A stretch of 64,000 nucleotides of DNA. Origin: Mastacembelus armatus (Eukaryota > Chordata > Actinopteri > Synbranchiformes > Mastacembelidae). Both the position numbers and the translations under genes were made by a program. A model generated the notes under the pieces. It did no database searches. It saw only the letters and a program-made list of their open reading frames with translations, and was not told where the DNA came from. The stretch is taken from positions 18,377,156-18,441,155 of the forward strand of contig NC_046646.1 in the NCBI RefSeq assembly GCF_900324485.2. Reading direction: 5' to 3'. Shown here piece by piece: positions 42,828 to 53,401 of the stretch (positions are counted from its first letter, which is position 1; each line of letters begins with the position of its first letter).

Positions 42828-43799
42828 ATGGCTCCAGACAAGAAAGCTGCTACCATATCTAATGTCACATTTGTTCGTCCTGCAACATTCTACATCAGTG
42901 GATTTTCCAACATCCCTCATGTTACATATTTTTATATCTTCCTGTGTTTTGTCTATATCATGACTGTTGTTGGGAATGTTCTCCTTCTCTCAGTGATTTT
43001 CCTGGTCAAGACTCTTCATACTCCTAAATACATGATTGTGTTCAACCTGGCTTTGATAGATTTGTGTGGGAGCACTGCTCTCATCCCAAAAGTCTTAGAC
43101 ACATTTTTGTTTGACAACAGATACATTGTCTATGAGGCTTGTTTAAGTTATATGTTCTTTGTTTGGTTTTTTGGAGGTGTGCAGTCATGGACACTTGTCA
43201 CTATGGCATATGACAGATTTATAGCAATTTGCTTCCCTTTACGGTACCATAGTATTGTGACTAAACCAGCTATTGCTGCAATGCTGCTGTTTTCATGGGT
43301 TGTTTTATTGAGTTTATTTGCATTTTCAATTGGGCTACTTGATCGTCTCTCCTTCTGTGGATCTTTGGTGATACAAAGCTTTTTCTGTGATCATGGACCA
43401 ACATATCGTCTGGCATGTAATGACACATCTTTAAATTACACAGTGGCAATTGTAGTCTTCACTATAATCATGTGCTTCCCTCCTATATTAATAGCACTGT
43501 CATATGTTTGCATTGCCATAGCACTGAGCAGGATTGCATCACATAAAGAAAGAGTCAAAGCATTGAAAACTTGTACTTCTCATCTGATTCTTGTGGCTAT
43601 TTTCTTCCTACCTCTCTTGGGCACCAACATAGCTGCACTGACCTCCTCCCTCCATCCTAATGCCAGGATGATAAACTCTATTTTGACACACACCATACCA
43701 GCTTTGCTAAATCCTATTATATACTCTTTAAAGACAGAAGAAGTGCTGAACTCCATCAGGAAACTTTGCAAAAACAGTAGGCTGAGGAACATAGCCTAA
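42828..43799 (+). CDS. Olfactory receptor, fish-type, OR12 of array
   Basis: 323 aa intact odorant receptor of the LLFSWVVLLSLFAFSIGLL group (with the genes at 5344, 26663 and 52418). The TM5 block is VAIVVFTIIMCFPPILIAL, and GTNIAALTSS follows TM6. The N-terminus has RPATFYISGF like the gene at 989, and the tail is NSRLRNIA. The leader reads TGAAACTAATAATGG in place of TGAAAGAAATAATGG, a feature shared only with the broken gene at 46051. Confidence 0.95.
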   Translation: MAPDKKAATISNVTFVRPATFYISGFSNIPHVTYFYIFLCFVYIMTVVGNVLLLSVIFLVKTLHTPKYMIVFNLALIDLCGSTALIPKVLDTFLFDNRYIVYEACLSYMFFVWFFGGVQSWTLVTMAYDRFIAICFPLRYHSIVTKPAIAAMLLFSWVVLLSLFAFSIGLLDRLSFCGSLVIQSFFCDHGPTYRLACNDTSLNYTVAIVVFTIIMCFPPILIALSYVCIAIALSRIASHKERVKALKTCTSHLILVAIFFLPLLGTNIAALTSSLHPNARMINSILTHTIPALLNPIIYSLKTEEVLNSIRKLCKNSRLRNIA

Positions 43800-44186
43800 T
43801 CAAACAAGATATCTTCTTTATCAATACTGTACTGACACATCAAAAGTTTAAAATGTTTAAACATTAGTAGTAGATATTAAAGTTTATTTTTATTGTTTTT
43901 TTCTTTTAAATTGTTTTTATTTTATCACAATCTATATTATTCTGTGTTTTGCTCTTAGTATCCATATACTGATTTTCTTTACCAAATGAAGTCAGACATA
44001 CGAATATTTTGTCTTTACATGGCTTAAGATATGAAATATCTTCCAATATACACAATAGTGTTTACTTCTGAGATGTACATTTAATTGTTTAAAATTAAAA
44101 TATGTACAGAATTTTCTTTATATATATGTTCAAATGTTTGAAATGAATTGATAACTTACTACATTAAGTCAGTGTTTACATACACA
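43800..44186 (+). other. 3' flank of OR12 (type B)
   Basis: Noncoding flank matching 6316-6699 and 31963-32350; no gene. Confidence 0.65.
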
Positions 44187-45246
44187 GGCAGACAATGTAA
44201 GACATGCACCTTAGTGTGTTGATTGAGGGAAACATATTGCAGTCAAACTGTCATAGGCAAGTACAGCAAGTGCAAATGACTCCAAAGTACCACAATCATA
44301 GTAAATGTACATTTGGACCAAACATAAGTTGAATGGAACAACGTTATTCTTAATGAGGACTATTTTTATCATGCTGGGAATAATGCATGTGTTTAGGATT
44401 AAATCAGTTACTGCAAGATTGACCACAGCCAAAAATGTGTGTGTAAACAACGATTAATGGTAACTTTGTAGATCACCACAGTATTCAACAGCACTGTAAG
44501 CCAGAGATGGGGACTCGAGTCTGCGTCTTCGACTCAAGACCCACTTAAGGTGCACACACAGTAACTTAGGACTTTACCTGAGCCTCGTCCTCAAAAGACT
44601 TGAAACTTGACTTTGACTTGATGTTTGGGGCTTGTGAACAATGTTTATTTGTTTGTTTGTAACACATTGATGTAAATTTCATACAAGCGGTGCGCTCTTT
44701 CCTCATGGTAAGTAAGTGGCACCAAAGGCGTTGTGGTGCTGCCCTCTGTTGGTAGGGAACACAACCCATTGCTGGTGCGTCTTGCCACAGGTGACTGTAA
44801 ACTGCAGTAAATTGAATTAGTGTGGTGAACATGGCAAACGTGCGGTCTTGTTTGTTATCAAAGTTGATACACAGCCTAAACAAACAAAAGACAACATGCA
44901 ATCTGAGCAGTAAAAAATAAAAGATGCTTGATCGAGCATGTCTAATTTCATCAGACACTTCAAAATATCCTCGACAGGTGAGCCAGTCAACGTTGTTCAT
45001 TGCTACCATGTGACTTGAGACATGACTTAGACTTCCAACAAATGACTTATGAGCATCTCTACTGCAAACAAAGAGACAAATGCCAGAAAGATAGAGTAGA
45101 TAGTGATGTTGGGAAATGTCTCAAATCTGATTATATAGCAGCTTGGATGTTGAATGATGACAGAGTCTTTGAGAACAGGCCTGAGAAAAGCCAAAATGCC
45201 ACAGACTGTGTTTTAGAGAACAACCTCTGTGTAAAAGTTCTGCAGC
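44187..45246 (-). pseudogene. Minus-strand OR pseudogene split by short hAT element
   Basis: TM1-TM3 part at 44187-44501 (NLAVTDLILNTCIIPSMIKI) and N-terminal part at 45062-45246. The LHTPTF region is damaged here by a few lost bases, giving a disturbed frame near 44440. TM4-TM7 are absent. A T-tract and ACAG follow the N-terminal part. Confidence 0.8.
44502..45061. mobile_element. hAT-type element, internally deleted
   Basis: 560 bp with both ends kept (CAGAGATG ... CATCTCTA) and the CTGTAAGC/CTGCAAAC flanks. The middle found in 32669-34265 has been lost, which is common for nonautonomous hAT copies. Confidence 0.65.
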
Positions 45247-45833
45247 CTGTAAAAAAAAAAAAAGGGAATCATATCACATTATAGGATCCCTGAAAGGTGC
45301 ATGTGCATTATAATGACATTATGATTACTTTTAAACAGATTGTACTACAGTGGGAAGATATACTTTCCTCATTGATCTCCTGAGATAAACCTTCTCACTG
45401 ACAGCACCCAACATAAAAGTTTAATGTTGTTAATTTGATCCACAAGAAACAGGCTGTAGTTAATTTGGAATGCACTCAAAACAAACATCTAATTATTCTT
45501 TTGTAGGATCATTTAATGAGTTTGATGATGTCACTAGTCCTCCTATCTTAATGCTGAAGTACTGTGCATGTAATCTGATCATAATAATATAGAATAAAAT
45601 AAATTCATGACAGGTTATACTTTCTATGGCAAGTAAGAGTCTACAATATGAAGGCAGTTTGGGATCAGTGTAGACTTTGTTTATTAATTTTTAAATCATT
45701 TATTTTGCTTTATATTTTCTGACATTTGGTTTAAGTTTTGCAGTTTTTGCATTGTCCAATTACAGAGCATTTCATTCTGTTTCTGTCGACTGCATCGACA
45801 TCAGACACATTAAAAATAACATCAATGTTTAAC
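45247..45833. other. Spacer upstream of OR13
   Basis: Shared block as at 34451-35034 and 42010-42605. No coding region. Confidence 0.6.
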
Positions 45834-45960
45834 TCATGATCATGTGACACAGTGACCTATATTTCTACTGTCTCACAGTGACAGAGGATACAATATAAAA
45901 ATGACAGGTCTGTCACAGTACAACTCACTTCAGGAAACTGCACACTTGTTACTGTCTGAG
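45834..45960 (+). promoter_or_regulatory. OR13 promoter and exon 1; splice acceptor lost
   Basis: TCATGATCATGTGACAC (45834-45850), then TATAAAA (45894-45900) after 43 bp. Exon 1 ends at 45960 with a normal donor. The acceptor region reads TATACTTTGTGAAAC, without AG, as in OR12. Confidence 0.7.
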
Positions 45961-46850
45961 GTGAGTTTGGTTTCAACAGTTCCCATCAGTCAGCTGTGTC
46001 ATCTTTTATTATATATTTTTCTGTATATATTATACTTTGTGAAACTAATAATGGCCCCAGACAAGAATGCTGCTATGACATATAATGTGACATTTGTTCG
46101 TCCTGCAAAATTCTACATCAGTGGGTTTACAAATGTTCCTCATGTTCAGTATTTTTATAGCTTCCTGTGTTTTGTCTATATCATGACTGTAGTTGGGAAT
46201 GTTCTCCTTCTCTCAGTGATTTTCCTGGTCAAGACTCTTCATACTCCTAAATACATGATTGTGTTCAACCTGGCTTTGACAGATTTGTGTGGGAGCACTG
46301 CTCTCATCCCAAAAGTCTTAGACACATTTTTGTTTGACAACAGATACATTGTCTATGAGGCTTGTTTAAGTTATATGTTCTTTGTTGTGTTCTTTCTAAG
46401 TGTGCAGTCATGGACACTTGTCACTATGGCATATGACAGATTTATAGCAATTTGCTTCCCTTTAAGGTACCATAGTATTGTGACTAAACCAGCTATTGCT
46501 GCAATGCTGCTGTTAGTGTGGGTAGTTTCTTTGAGTCTAATGTCATGCATGGTTGGGCTACTTGATCGTCTCTCCTTCTGTGGATCTTTGGTGATACAAA
46601 GCTTTTACTGTGATCATGGACCAACATTTCGTCTGGCCTGTAATGACACATCTTTAAATTACACGATGGCATTAGTTTGCATTGCAGCAGTTATGTGTTT
46701 TCTGCCTATATTAATAGTACTGACATATGTTTGCGTTGCCATAGCACTGAGCAGGATTGCATCACATAAAGAAAGAGTCAAAGCATTGAAAACTTGTACT
46801 TCTCACCTGATTCTTGTGGCTATTTTTTACTTACCACTTTTGGGCACCTA

Positions 46851-48483
46851 CAGTGGGTACGGAAAGTATTCAGACCCCTTTAAATGTTTCACTCTTTGTG
46901 TCATTGCAGCCATTTGCCAAAATCAAAAAAGTTCATTTTATTTCTCATTAATGTACACTCAGCACCCCATCTTGACAGAAAAAAACAGAAATGTAGAAAT
47001 TTTTGCAAATTTATTAAAAAAGAAAAACTGAAATATCACATGGTCATAAGTATTCAGACCCTTTGCAGTGACACTCATATTTAACTCACGTGCTGTCCAT
47101 TTCTTCTGATCCTCCTTGAGATGGTTCTGCTCCTTCATTGGAGTCCAGCTGTGTTTAATTAAACTGATTGGACTCGATTAGGAAAGGCACACACCTGTCT
47201 ATATAAGACCTTACAGCTCACAGTGCATGTCAGAGCAAATGAGAATCATGAGGTCGAAGGAACTGCCCAAGGAGCTCAGAGACAGAATTGTGGCAAGGCA
47301 CAGATCTGGCCAAGGTTACAAAAGAATTTCTGCAGTACTCAAGGTTCCTAAGAGCACAGTGGCCTCCATAATCCTCAAATGGAAAAAGTTTGGGACGACC
47401 AGAACTCTTCCTAGACCTGGCCGTCTAGTCAAACTGAGCAATCATGGGAGAAGAGCCTTGGTGAGAGAGGTAAAGAAGAACCCAAAGATCACTGTGGCTG
47501 AGCTCCAGAGATGCAGGAGGGAGATGGGAGAAAGTTCCACAAAGTCAACTATCACTGCAGCCCTCCACCATTCGGGGCTTTATGGCAGAGTGGCCCGACG
47601 GAAACCTCTCCACAGTGCAAGACACATGAAAGCCCGCATAGAGTTTGCCAAAAAATACATGAAGGACTCCCAGACCATGAGAAATAAGATTCTCTGGTCT
47701 GATGAGACCAAGATTGAACTTTTTGGCATTAATTCTAAGCGGTATGTGTGGAGAAAACCAGGCACTGCTCATCACCTGCCCAATACAATCCCTACAGTGA
47801 AACATGGTGGTGGGTGCATCATGTTGTGGGGGTGTTTTTCAGCTGCAGGGACAGGACGACTGGTTGCAATTGAAGGAAGGATGAATTCGGCCAAGTACAG
47901 AGATATCCTGGAAGAAAACCTCTTCCAAAGTGCTCAGGACCTCAGACTGGGCCGAAGGTTCACCTTTCAACAGGACAATGACCCTAAGCACACAGCTAAA
48001 ATAGCAAAGGAGTGGCTTCGGAACAACTCTGTGACCGTTCTGGACTGGCCCAGCCAGAGCCCTGACCTAAACCCAATTGAGCATCTCTGGAGAGACCTGA
48101 AAATGGCTGTCCACCAACGTTCACCATCCAACCTGACAGAACTGGAGAGGATCTGCAAGGAAGAATGGCAGAGGATCCCCAAATCCAGGTGTGAAAAACT
48201 TGTTGCATCATTCCCAAGAAGACTCATGGCTGTACTAGCTCAAAAGGGTGCTTCTACTCAATACTGAGCACAGGGTCTGAATACTTATGACCATGTGATA
48301 TTTCAGTTTTTCTTTTTTAATAAATTTGCAAAAATTTCTACATTTCTGGTTTTTTCTGTCAAGATGGGGTGCTGAGTGTACATTAATGAGAAATAAAATG
48401 AACTTTTTTGATTTTGGCAAATGGCTGCAATGACACAAAGAGTGAAAAATTTAAAGGGGTCTGAATACTTTCCGTACCCACTG
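46851..48483 (+). mobile_element. Tc1-like DNA transposon, copy B
   Basis: 1633 bp with the same ends as copy A, flanked by TA at 46849-46850 and 48484-48485. It sits in the OR13 exon; the intact sister gene reads GGCACCTATATAGCTGC (about 59967-59983), which is the empty site. Orientation is opposite to copy A. High similarity between the two copies indicates recent activity. Confidence 0.95.
47227..48267 (+). CDS. Tc1-like transposase, copy B
   Basis: 346 aa, uninterrupted. It has the paired-like DNA-binding region (MRSKELPKELRDRIVARH, PRPGRLVKLS) followed by the DDE domain with WSDETK, QDNDPKH and NPIEHLW. MLWGCFSAAGTG is the normal family form at the place where copy A has an extra residue. 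PRPGRLVKLS replaces PRPGRPAKLS in the GRPR-like linker, which may affect DNA binding. It is otherwise full length. Confidence 0.93.
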   Translation: MSEQMRIMRSKELPKELRDRIVARHRSGQGYKRISAVLKVPKSTVASIILKWKKFGTTRTLPRPGRLVKLSNHGRRALVREVKKNPKITVAELQRCRREMGESSTKSTITAALHHSGLYGRVARRKPLHSARHMKARIEFAKKYMKDSQTMRNKILWSDETKIELFGINSKRYVWRKPGTAHHLPNTIPTVKHGGGCIMLWGCFSAAGTGRLVAIEGRMNSAKYRDILEENLFQSAQDLRLGRRFTFQQDNDPKHTAKIAKEWLRNNSVTVLDWPSQSPDLNPIEHLWRDLKMAVHQRSPSNLTELERICKEEWQRIPKSRCEKLVASFPRRLMAVLAQKGASTQY

Positions 48484-48528
48484 TATATAGCTGCACTGAG
48501 CTCCTATATTCATCCTAATGCCAGAATC

Positions 48529-48902
48529 CATCCATCCATCTTCTATACCCGCTTTTCCTGGTTCAGGGTCACGGGGATCTGCTGGAGCCTATCCCAGCTC
48601 TCTCTCGGGTGGAAGGCAGGGGTACACCCTGGACAGGTCACCAGTCTGTCGCAGGGCCACATATAGACACAGAAAGACAGACAACCTCACACACTCACAC
48701 TCACTCCTACGGGCAATTTTAGAGTCACCAATCAACCTAACATGCATGTTTTTTGGACTGTGGGAGGAAACCGGAGTACCCGGAGTAAACCCACGCAAGC
48801 ACAGGGAGAACATGCAAACTCCACACAGAAAGGCCGGGATGCGAACCCACGACCTTCTTGCTGTGAGGCAACAGTGCTAACCACTCAGCCACCATGCTGC
48901 CC
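48529..48902 (-). mobile_element. Young tRNA-derived SINE, copy 1
   Basis: 374 bp on the minus strand flanked by a perfect 12-bp duplication AATGCCAGAATC (48517-48528 and 48903-48914). The head has A-box-like TGGCTGAGTGG and B-box-like GGTTCGCATCC. The tail is (GGAT)n. It lies in the last part of OR13, in sequence that is continuous in the gene at 59175. Confidence 0.92.
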
Positions 48903-49067
48903 AATGCCAGAATCATAAACTCTATTTTAACACACACCATACCAGCTTTACTAAATCCTATTTTATACTCTTTAAAGACAGAAGAAATGCTGAACTGTAT
49001 CAGGAGACTTTGTAAAAGCAATAGGCTGAGCAACATGACCTTGTCAAACAAGATGACCTGTTTATAA

Positions 49068-49439
49068 GTGTTGTACTGACAGATCAAATAGTGTTATTTA
49101 TTTATTTATTTTTTTATGATTCTACTTACTTACTACGTTCAACTTTTTACTAGCAAGTCCTGGAGTTTTATTTTAAATTGTATTATTTATGTAGTGTGGT
49201 AATATTTATTGTAGTTTTCTGTTGCAGTAGCTATTTAATGATCTTTTTTGCTAAATGAAATCAGAGAAATTAATATGTTCTGACCGTACACTGCTTAAGG
49301 TTCAAATTTTGCAAAAAGACACCATCATCTTTAATTGGTGTTTCTCATGAATTCATGGAGATCATGTTCTCCTTATTCAAAGTACATATTCATGAACAAA
49401 TACATTTATATTTGGTTTTAGATGAAGGACAAACTCTTT
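49068..49439 (+). other. 3' flank of OR13
   Basis: Noncoding. Matches 60250-60600 nearly base for base. GATGAAGGACAAACTC at about 49422 is the empty site for the young SINE at 60610. Confidence 0.65.
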
Positions 49440-49547
49440 TTGTAATATCTGATTTTGGTTAGTGCTGTCGCCTCACAACAAGAAGGTTTTGTGTTTGAAT
49501 CCCGGAACATTTCTGTGTAATGTTTGCATGTTCCTGTCATTTTTGTG
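49440..49547 (+). repeat. Old SINE head fragment
   Basis: TTAGTGCTGTCGCCTCACAA then GGTTTTGTGTTTGAATCCCGG is a decayed A/B-box region of the SINE family, cut by the LTR-like piece that follows. Confidence 0.6.
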
Positions 49548-49730
49548 TGTCAGGTTTTTCAAAATAAAGGGCTCAAATGCAGACACAGACCAGGCAAAGT
49601 GAAAATGTGCATGATTTATTAACTAAGGTGAAGGCAACTAACAAAAACTAGAGCACTGAGCTATTGTCCGAATTGGGAATATCCTCACAGTCTTTCTAAA
49701 CACCAAACTGGAAACAAGGTGGTAAATACA
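49548..49730 (-). repeat. LTR-like relic, end fragment (fossil)
   Basis: Starts TGTCAGG, then GGGCTCAAATGCAGACACAG and GATTTATTAAC (AATAAA on the minus strand). It is related to the 493-bp LTR end but with a better preserved outer end. The far end is not identified. Copy at 61114-61295. Confidence 0.5.
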
Positions 49731-50610
49731 TATGTTGGAAGTGTATTTCCCATGGAGGATTAATAAAGTTATGATTATACTGTTTATCCATCATGAATGT
49801 GGTTCTCAAAACCTGTAAATCATCCAAAAATACATTAAGAGTAAAAATTACAATATTTGACTGAAATGTAATAAATAGGAAGTAGTAGAAATTTGTGTCG
49901 ATACGTCAAAACACTGGACTTTAGTACAACACTTGAGTAAATGTACTTAGTTTCTACCGTCTGGTCCTTTGAAATAGGCCTTTGAAGCTGAAGGTGAAAC
50001 ATGGAATTAGCTGCAGTTCTAGTAGGCTTGCACCATCTAGTGGTTTGTAGTGGTGCTATTCTGGATTACAAACAAGCAGAAACAGAGGTTTCTGTTTGTG
50101 ATAGAAACTACACTCACTGAGCACTTTTTGAGGTAAACTTTAATAATTAATACTTCAGTGCTGGGTGCTAAAAATCAACTCTATTTGTATATTCTTATCA
50201 AATTAAATGAAACAATTTGAAATTCACAGGTAGGCAACTATTCTGGCGCTCCATAGGTTTCCTGGATGTGCCTTTGATTCTCAGTATTTCAAATATCAGT
50301 AATTATCAGTTATTGCATTGTTTCATGGAGTTCATATTTGGGCAGATGCACAAAGCATATATATGAAATAGGTATGTTAATTTGACATACTGTCTCTTTT
50401 GGCCATTGACAAAACATCTTCAGATCCGTAATTGAATAAAGAAAACTTTATTCAATGAAGTAAACCATGTAGTGCTGAGAGTCTTTAATGAATGTCATCC
50501 ATAGTACAACTTCCACTGTAAACATAAAGTCACTAGAGGGCAGACTGTCATTATTTCATTCTCTAATGTAAGTATGTTCTTCTTTTTTTCTCACTTGTTT
50601 TCTTAGATTC
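49731..50610. other. Unassigned spacer before minus-strand OR
   Basis: No gene recognised. It recurs at 61296-62210 with one local difference around 50150-50260 versus 61700-61830. It would include the 3' UTR of the minus-strand OR. Confidence 0.5.
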
Positions 50611-51601
50611 TCAAACCTTTGAGCTGAGACGTATCTGCTGCTGTGATGAATTTAACATAGGATTGATGCACGGTGGGATGCAAGAGGCCAGAGACAGGCT
50701 CGGCACACGCTGGTCTGGGTCAATGAGTCGCAGATAAAACCCAATAGTAAAAATTGTAATGACTGGAATGTAAAATACAGCAACAAGGATCAGATGCTCA
50801 GCACAAGTGGCCAAAGCTTTCACTCGATTGTCGATTGACTTCATTCTGAACACAGTCACCAGAATGCTGACATAAGACAGAAATATAAAAGCAAAAGGTC
50901 CTACAAGGTTCAGGAAAGTAAGCAAAGAGGCCACAGACCACTGCATTGTGTAATCATTACAGGCAAGTCTAAATACAGTCACAGAAATAACTGAAAATGT
51001 TGAGAGAATTGCAAAAGGACAGTCGAGTCATTATACCTACTGCAAATCCAATGACTCCCAGAGTCAAACACCAAGTCAGGCAGACAATGTAAGACATGCT
51101 CCGCAGTGTGTTGATTGAGTTCTGACGCAGAGGGAAACATATTGCAATCAACCTGTCATAGGCAAGTATAGCAAGTGCAAATGACTCCAAAGTACCAAAC
51201 GCATAGTAAACGTACATTTGGACCAAACATAAGTTGAATGGAACAAAGTTATTCTTGATGAGGAATATTTTTATCATGCTGGGAATAATGCATGTGTTTA
51301 GAATTAAATCAGTTACTGCAAGATTGACCACAGCCAAAAATTTTGGAGTGTGTAAACAATGATCAACGGTAATTACGTAAATCACCACAGCATTCAACAG
51401 CACTGTAAGCACATAGACAAATGCTAAAAAGATGAAGCAGACAGTGATGTGGGGAAATATCTGAAATCCAATGATATAGAAGCCTGGAGAATGAATGATG
51501 ACGATGATGAGTATGATGAGTCATTGAGAACAGGCCTGAGAAAAGGCAAAACACCACAGACTTTGTTTTAGAGAACAACCTCTGTGTAAAGGTTCTGCAG
51601 C
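50611..51601 (-). pseudogene. Minus-strand OR pseudogene without hAT insertion
   Basis: The only copy in which the N-terminal part (GFYIIGFQIFPHITVCFIFL) runs straight into TM1 (AFVYVLTVLLNAVVIY). It covers TM1-TM6 with LAYDRLIAICFPLRQNS and RVKALATCAEHLILVAV. Lesions relative to 62476-63340: an 8-bp loss near 50975 after YFCD, a deletion of about 370 bp that removes TM7 and the tail (join near 50650), and a frame disturbance in a CAT-rich run near 51500. A T-tract and ACAG lie at the 5' edge. Confidence 0.88.
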
Positions 51602-52197
51602 CTGTAAAAAAAAAAAAAAGGGAATCATATCACATTATAGGATCCCTGAAAGGTGCATGTGCATTATAATGACATTATAATGACATTTAAACAGATTGTA
51701 CTACAGTGGGAAGATATACTTTCCTCATTGATCTCCTGAGATAAACCTTCTCACTGACAGCACCCAACATAAAAGTTTAATGTTGTTAATTTGATCCACA
51801 AGAAACAGGCTGTAGTTAATTTGGAATGCACTCAAAACAAACATCTAATTATTCTTTTGTAGGATCATTTAATGAGTTTGAAGATGTCACTAGTCCTCCT
51901 ATCTTAATGCTGAAGTACTGTGCATGTAATCTGATCATAATAATATAGAATAAAATAAATTCATGACAGGTTATACTTGCTATGGCAAGTAAGACTCTAC
52001 AATATGAAGGCAGTTTTGAATCAGTGTAGACTTTGTTGTTTATTAATTTTTAAATCATTTATTTTGCTTTATATTTTCTGACATTTGGTTTAAGTTTTGC
52101 AGTTTTTGCATTGTCCCATTACAGAGCATTTCATTCTGTTTCTGTCGACTGCATCGACATCAGACACATTAAAAAAAAAAAAACATCAGTGTGTAAC
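51602..52197. other. Spacer between minus-strand OR and OR14
   Basis: Shared block as at 34451-35034. Head-to-head arrangement of the two OR families. No coding region. Confidence 0.6.
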
Positions 52198-52322
52198 TCA
52201 TGATCATGTGACACAGTGACATCTATTTCTACTGTCTCACAGTGACAGAAGATACAATATAAATGGCAGGTCTGTCACAGTACAACTCACTTCAGGGAAC
52301 TGCACACTTGTTACTGTCTGAG
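52198..52322 (+). promoter_or_regulatory. OR14 promoter and untranslated exon 1
   Basis: TCATGATCATGTGACAC (52198-52214), then TATAAAT (52258-52264) after 43 bp. Exon 1 ends at 52322. The intron is 52323-52406 (84 bp), with a normal acceptor acatttag, unlike OR12 whose intron is otherwise similar. Confidence 0.75.
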
Positions 52323-52417
52323 GTGAGTTTGGTGACAACAGTTCCCATCAGTCAGCTGTGTCTTTCTTTATTTTATATTTTGTGATTTTACTCTGTTTAC
52401 ATTTAGTGAAAGAAATA

Positions 52418-53401
52418 ATGGTCCCAGGCAGGAAAAGTGCTACCATATCTAATGTCACATTTGTTCGTCCTGCAAAATTCTACATCAATGGATTTTCCAA
52501 CATCCCTCATGTTACATATTTTTATATCTTCCTGTGTTTTGTCTATATCATGACTGTTGTTGGGAATGTTCTCCTTCTCTCAGTGATTTTCCTGGTCAAG
52601 ACTCTTCATACTCCTAAATACATGATTGTGTTCAACCTGGCTTTGACAGATTTGTGTGGGAGCACTGCTCTCATCCCAAAAGTCTTAGACACATTTTTGT
52701 CTGACAACAGATACATTGTCTATGAGGCTTGTTTAAGTTATATGTTCTTTGTTTGGTTTTTTGGAGGTGTGCAGTCATGGACACTTGTCACTATGGCATA
52801 TGACAGATTTATAGCAATTTGCTTCCCTTTAAGGTACCATAGTATTGTGACTAAACCAGCTATTGCTGCAATGCTGCTGTTTTCATGGGTTGTTTTATTG
52901 AGTTTATTTGCATTTTCAATTGGACTACTTGATCGTCTCTCCTTCTGTGGATCTTTGGTGATACAAAGCTTTTTCTGTGATCATGGACCAACATATCGTC
53001 TGGCCTGTAATGACACGTCTTTAAATTACACAATGGTAATTGTAGTCTTCACTATAATCATGTGCTTCCCTCCTCTATTAATAGCACTGACATATGTTTG
53101 CATTGCCATAGCACTGAGCAGGATTGCATCACATAAAGAAAGAGTCAAAGCATTGAAAACTTGTACTTCTCACCTGATTCTTGTGGCTATTTTCTTCCTA
53201 CCTCTCTTGGGCACCAACATAGCTGCACTGACCTCCTCCCTCCATCCTAATGCCAGGATCATAAACTCTACTTTGACACACACCATACCAGCTTTGCTCA
53301 ATCCTATTATATACTCTTTAAAGACAGAAGAAGTGCTGAACTCTATCAGGAAACTTTACAAAAACAATAGGATGAGTAAGATAGCCTCATCAATCTCTTA
53401 A
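52418..53401 (+). CDS. Olfactory receptor, fish-type, OR14 of array
   Basis: 327 aa intact odorant receptor of the LLFSWVVLLSLFAFSIGLL group. The N-terminus differs: MVPGRKSATIS instead of MAPDKKAATIS, and FYINGFSNIPHV. LSDNRY before TM3 is shared with the gene at 989. TM5 is MVIVVFTIIMCFPPLLIAL. The tail NNRMSKIASSIS with LYKNN resembles the gene at 19081. AATAAA is at 53753-53758. Confidence 0.95.
   Translation: MVPGRKSATISNVTFVRPAKFYINGFSNIPHVTYFYIFLCFVYIMTVVGNVLLLSVIFLVKTLHTPKYMIVFNLALTDLCGSTALIPKVLDTFLSDNRYIVYEACLSYMFFVWFFGGVQSWTLVTMAYDRFIAICFPLRYHSIVTKPAIAAMLLFSWVVLLSLFAFSIGLLDRLSFCGSLVIQSFFCDHGPTYRLACNDTSLNYTMVIVVFTIIMCFPPLLIALTYVCIAIALSRIASHKERVKALKTCTSHLILVAIFFLPLLGTNIAALTSSLHPNARIINSTLTHTIPALLNPIIYSLKTEEVLNSIRKLYKNNRMSKIASSIS

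Larger units (their letters stand above)
46051..49067 (+). pseudogene. Olfactory receptor pseudogene OR13 (Tc1 and SINE inserted)
   Basis: The coding exon is sound from MAPDKNAAMTYNVTF to LPLLGTY at the end of TM6, then is cut by a Tc1 element (46851-48483). It resumes with AALSSYIHPNAR, is cut again by a SINE (48529-48902), and finishes with the TM7 region and the tail CKSNRLSNMTLSNKMTCL. Before the insertions it was close to the gene at 59175: VVFFLSV in TM3, VVSLSLMSCMVGLL in TM4 and ALVCIAAVMCFLPI in TM5. The final part has drifted (EEMLNCIRRL), as expected after loss of function. Confidence 0.95.

Noticed and set aside
45901-46050. ATG at 45901 in frame with OR13
   Set aside because: It lies directly after the TATA box, upstream of where transcription should begin.
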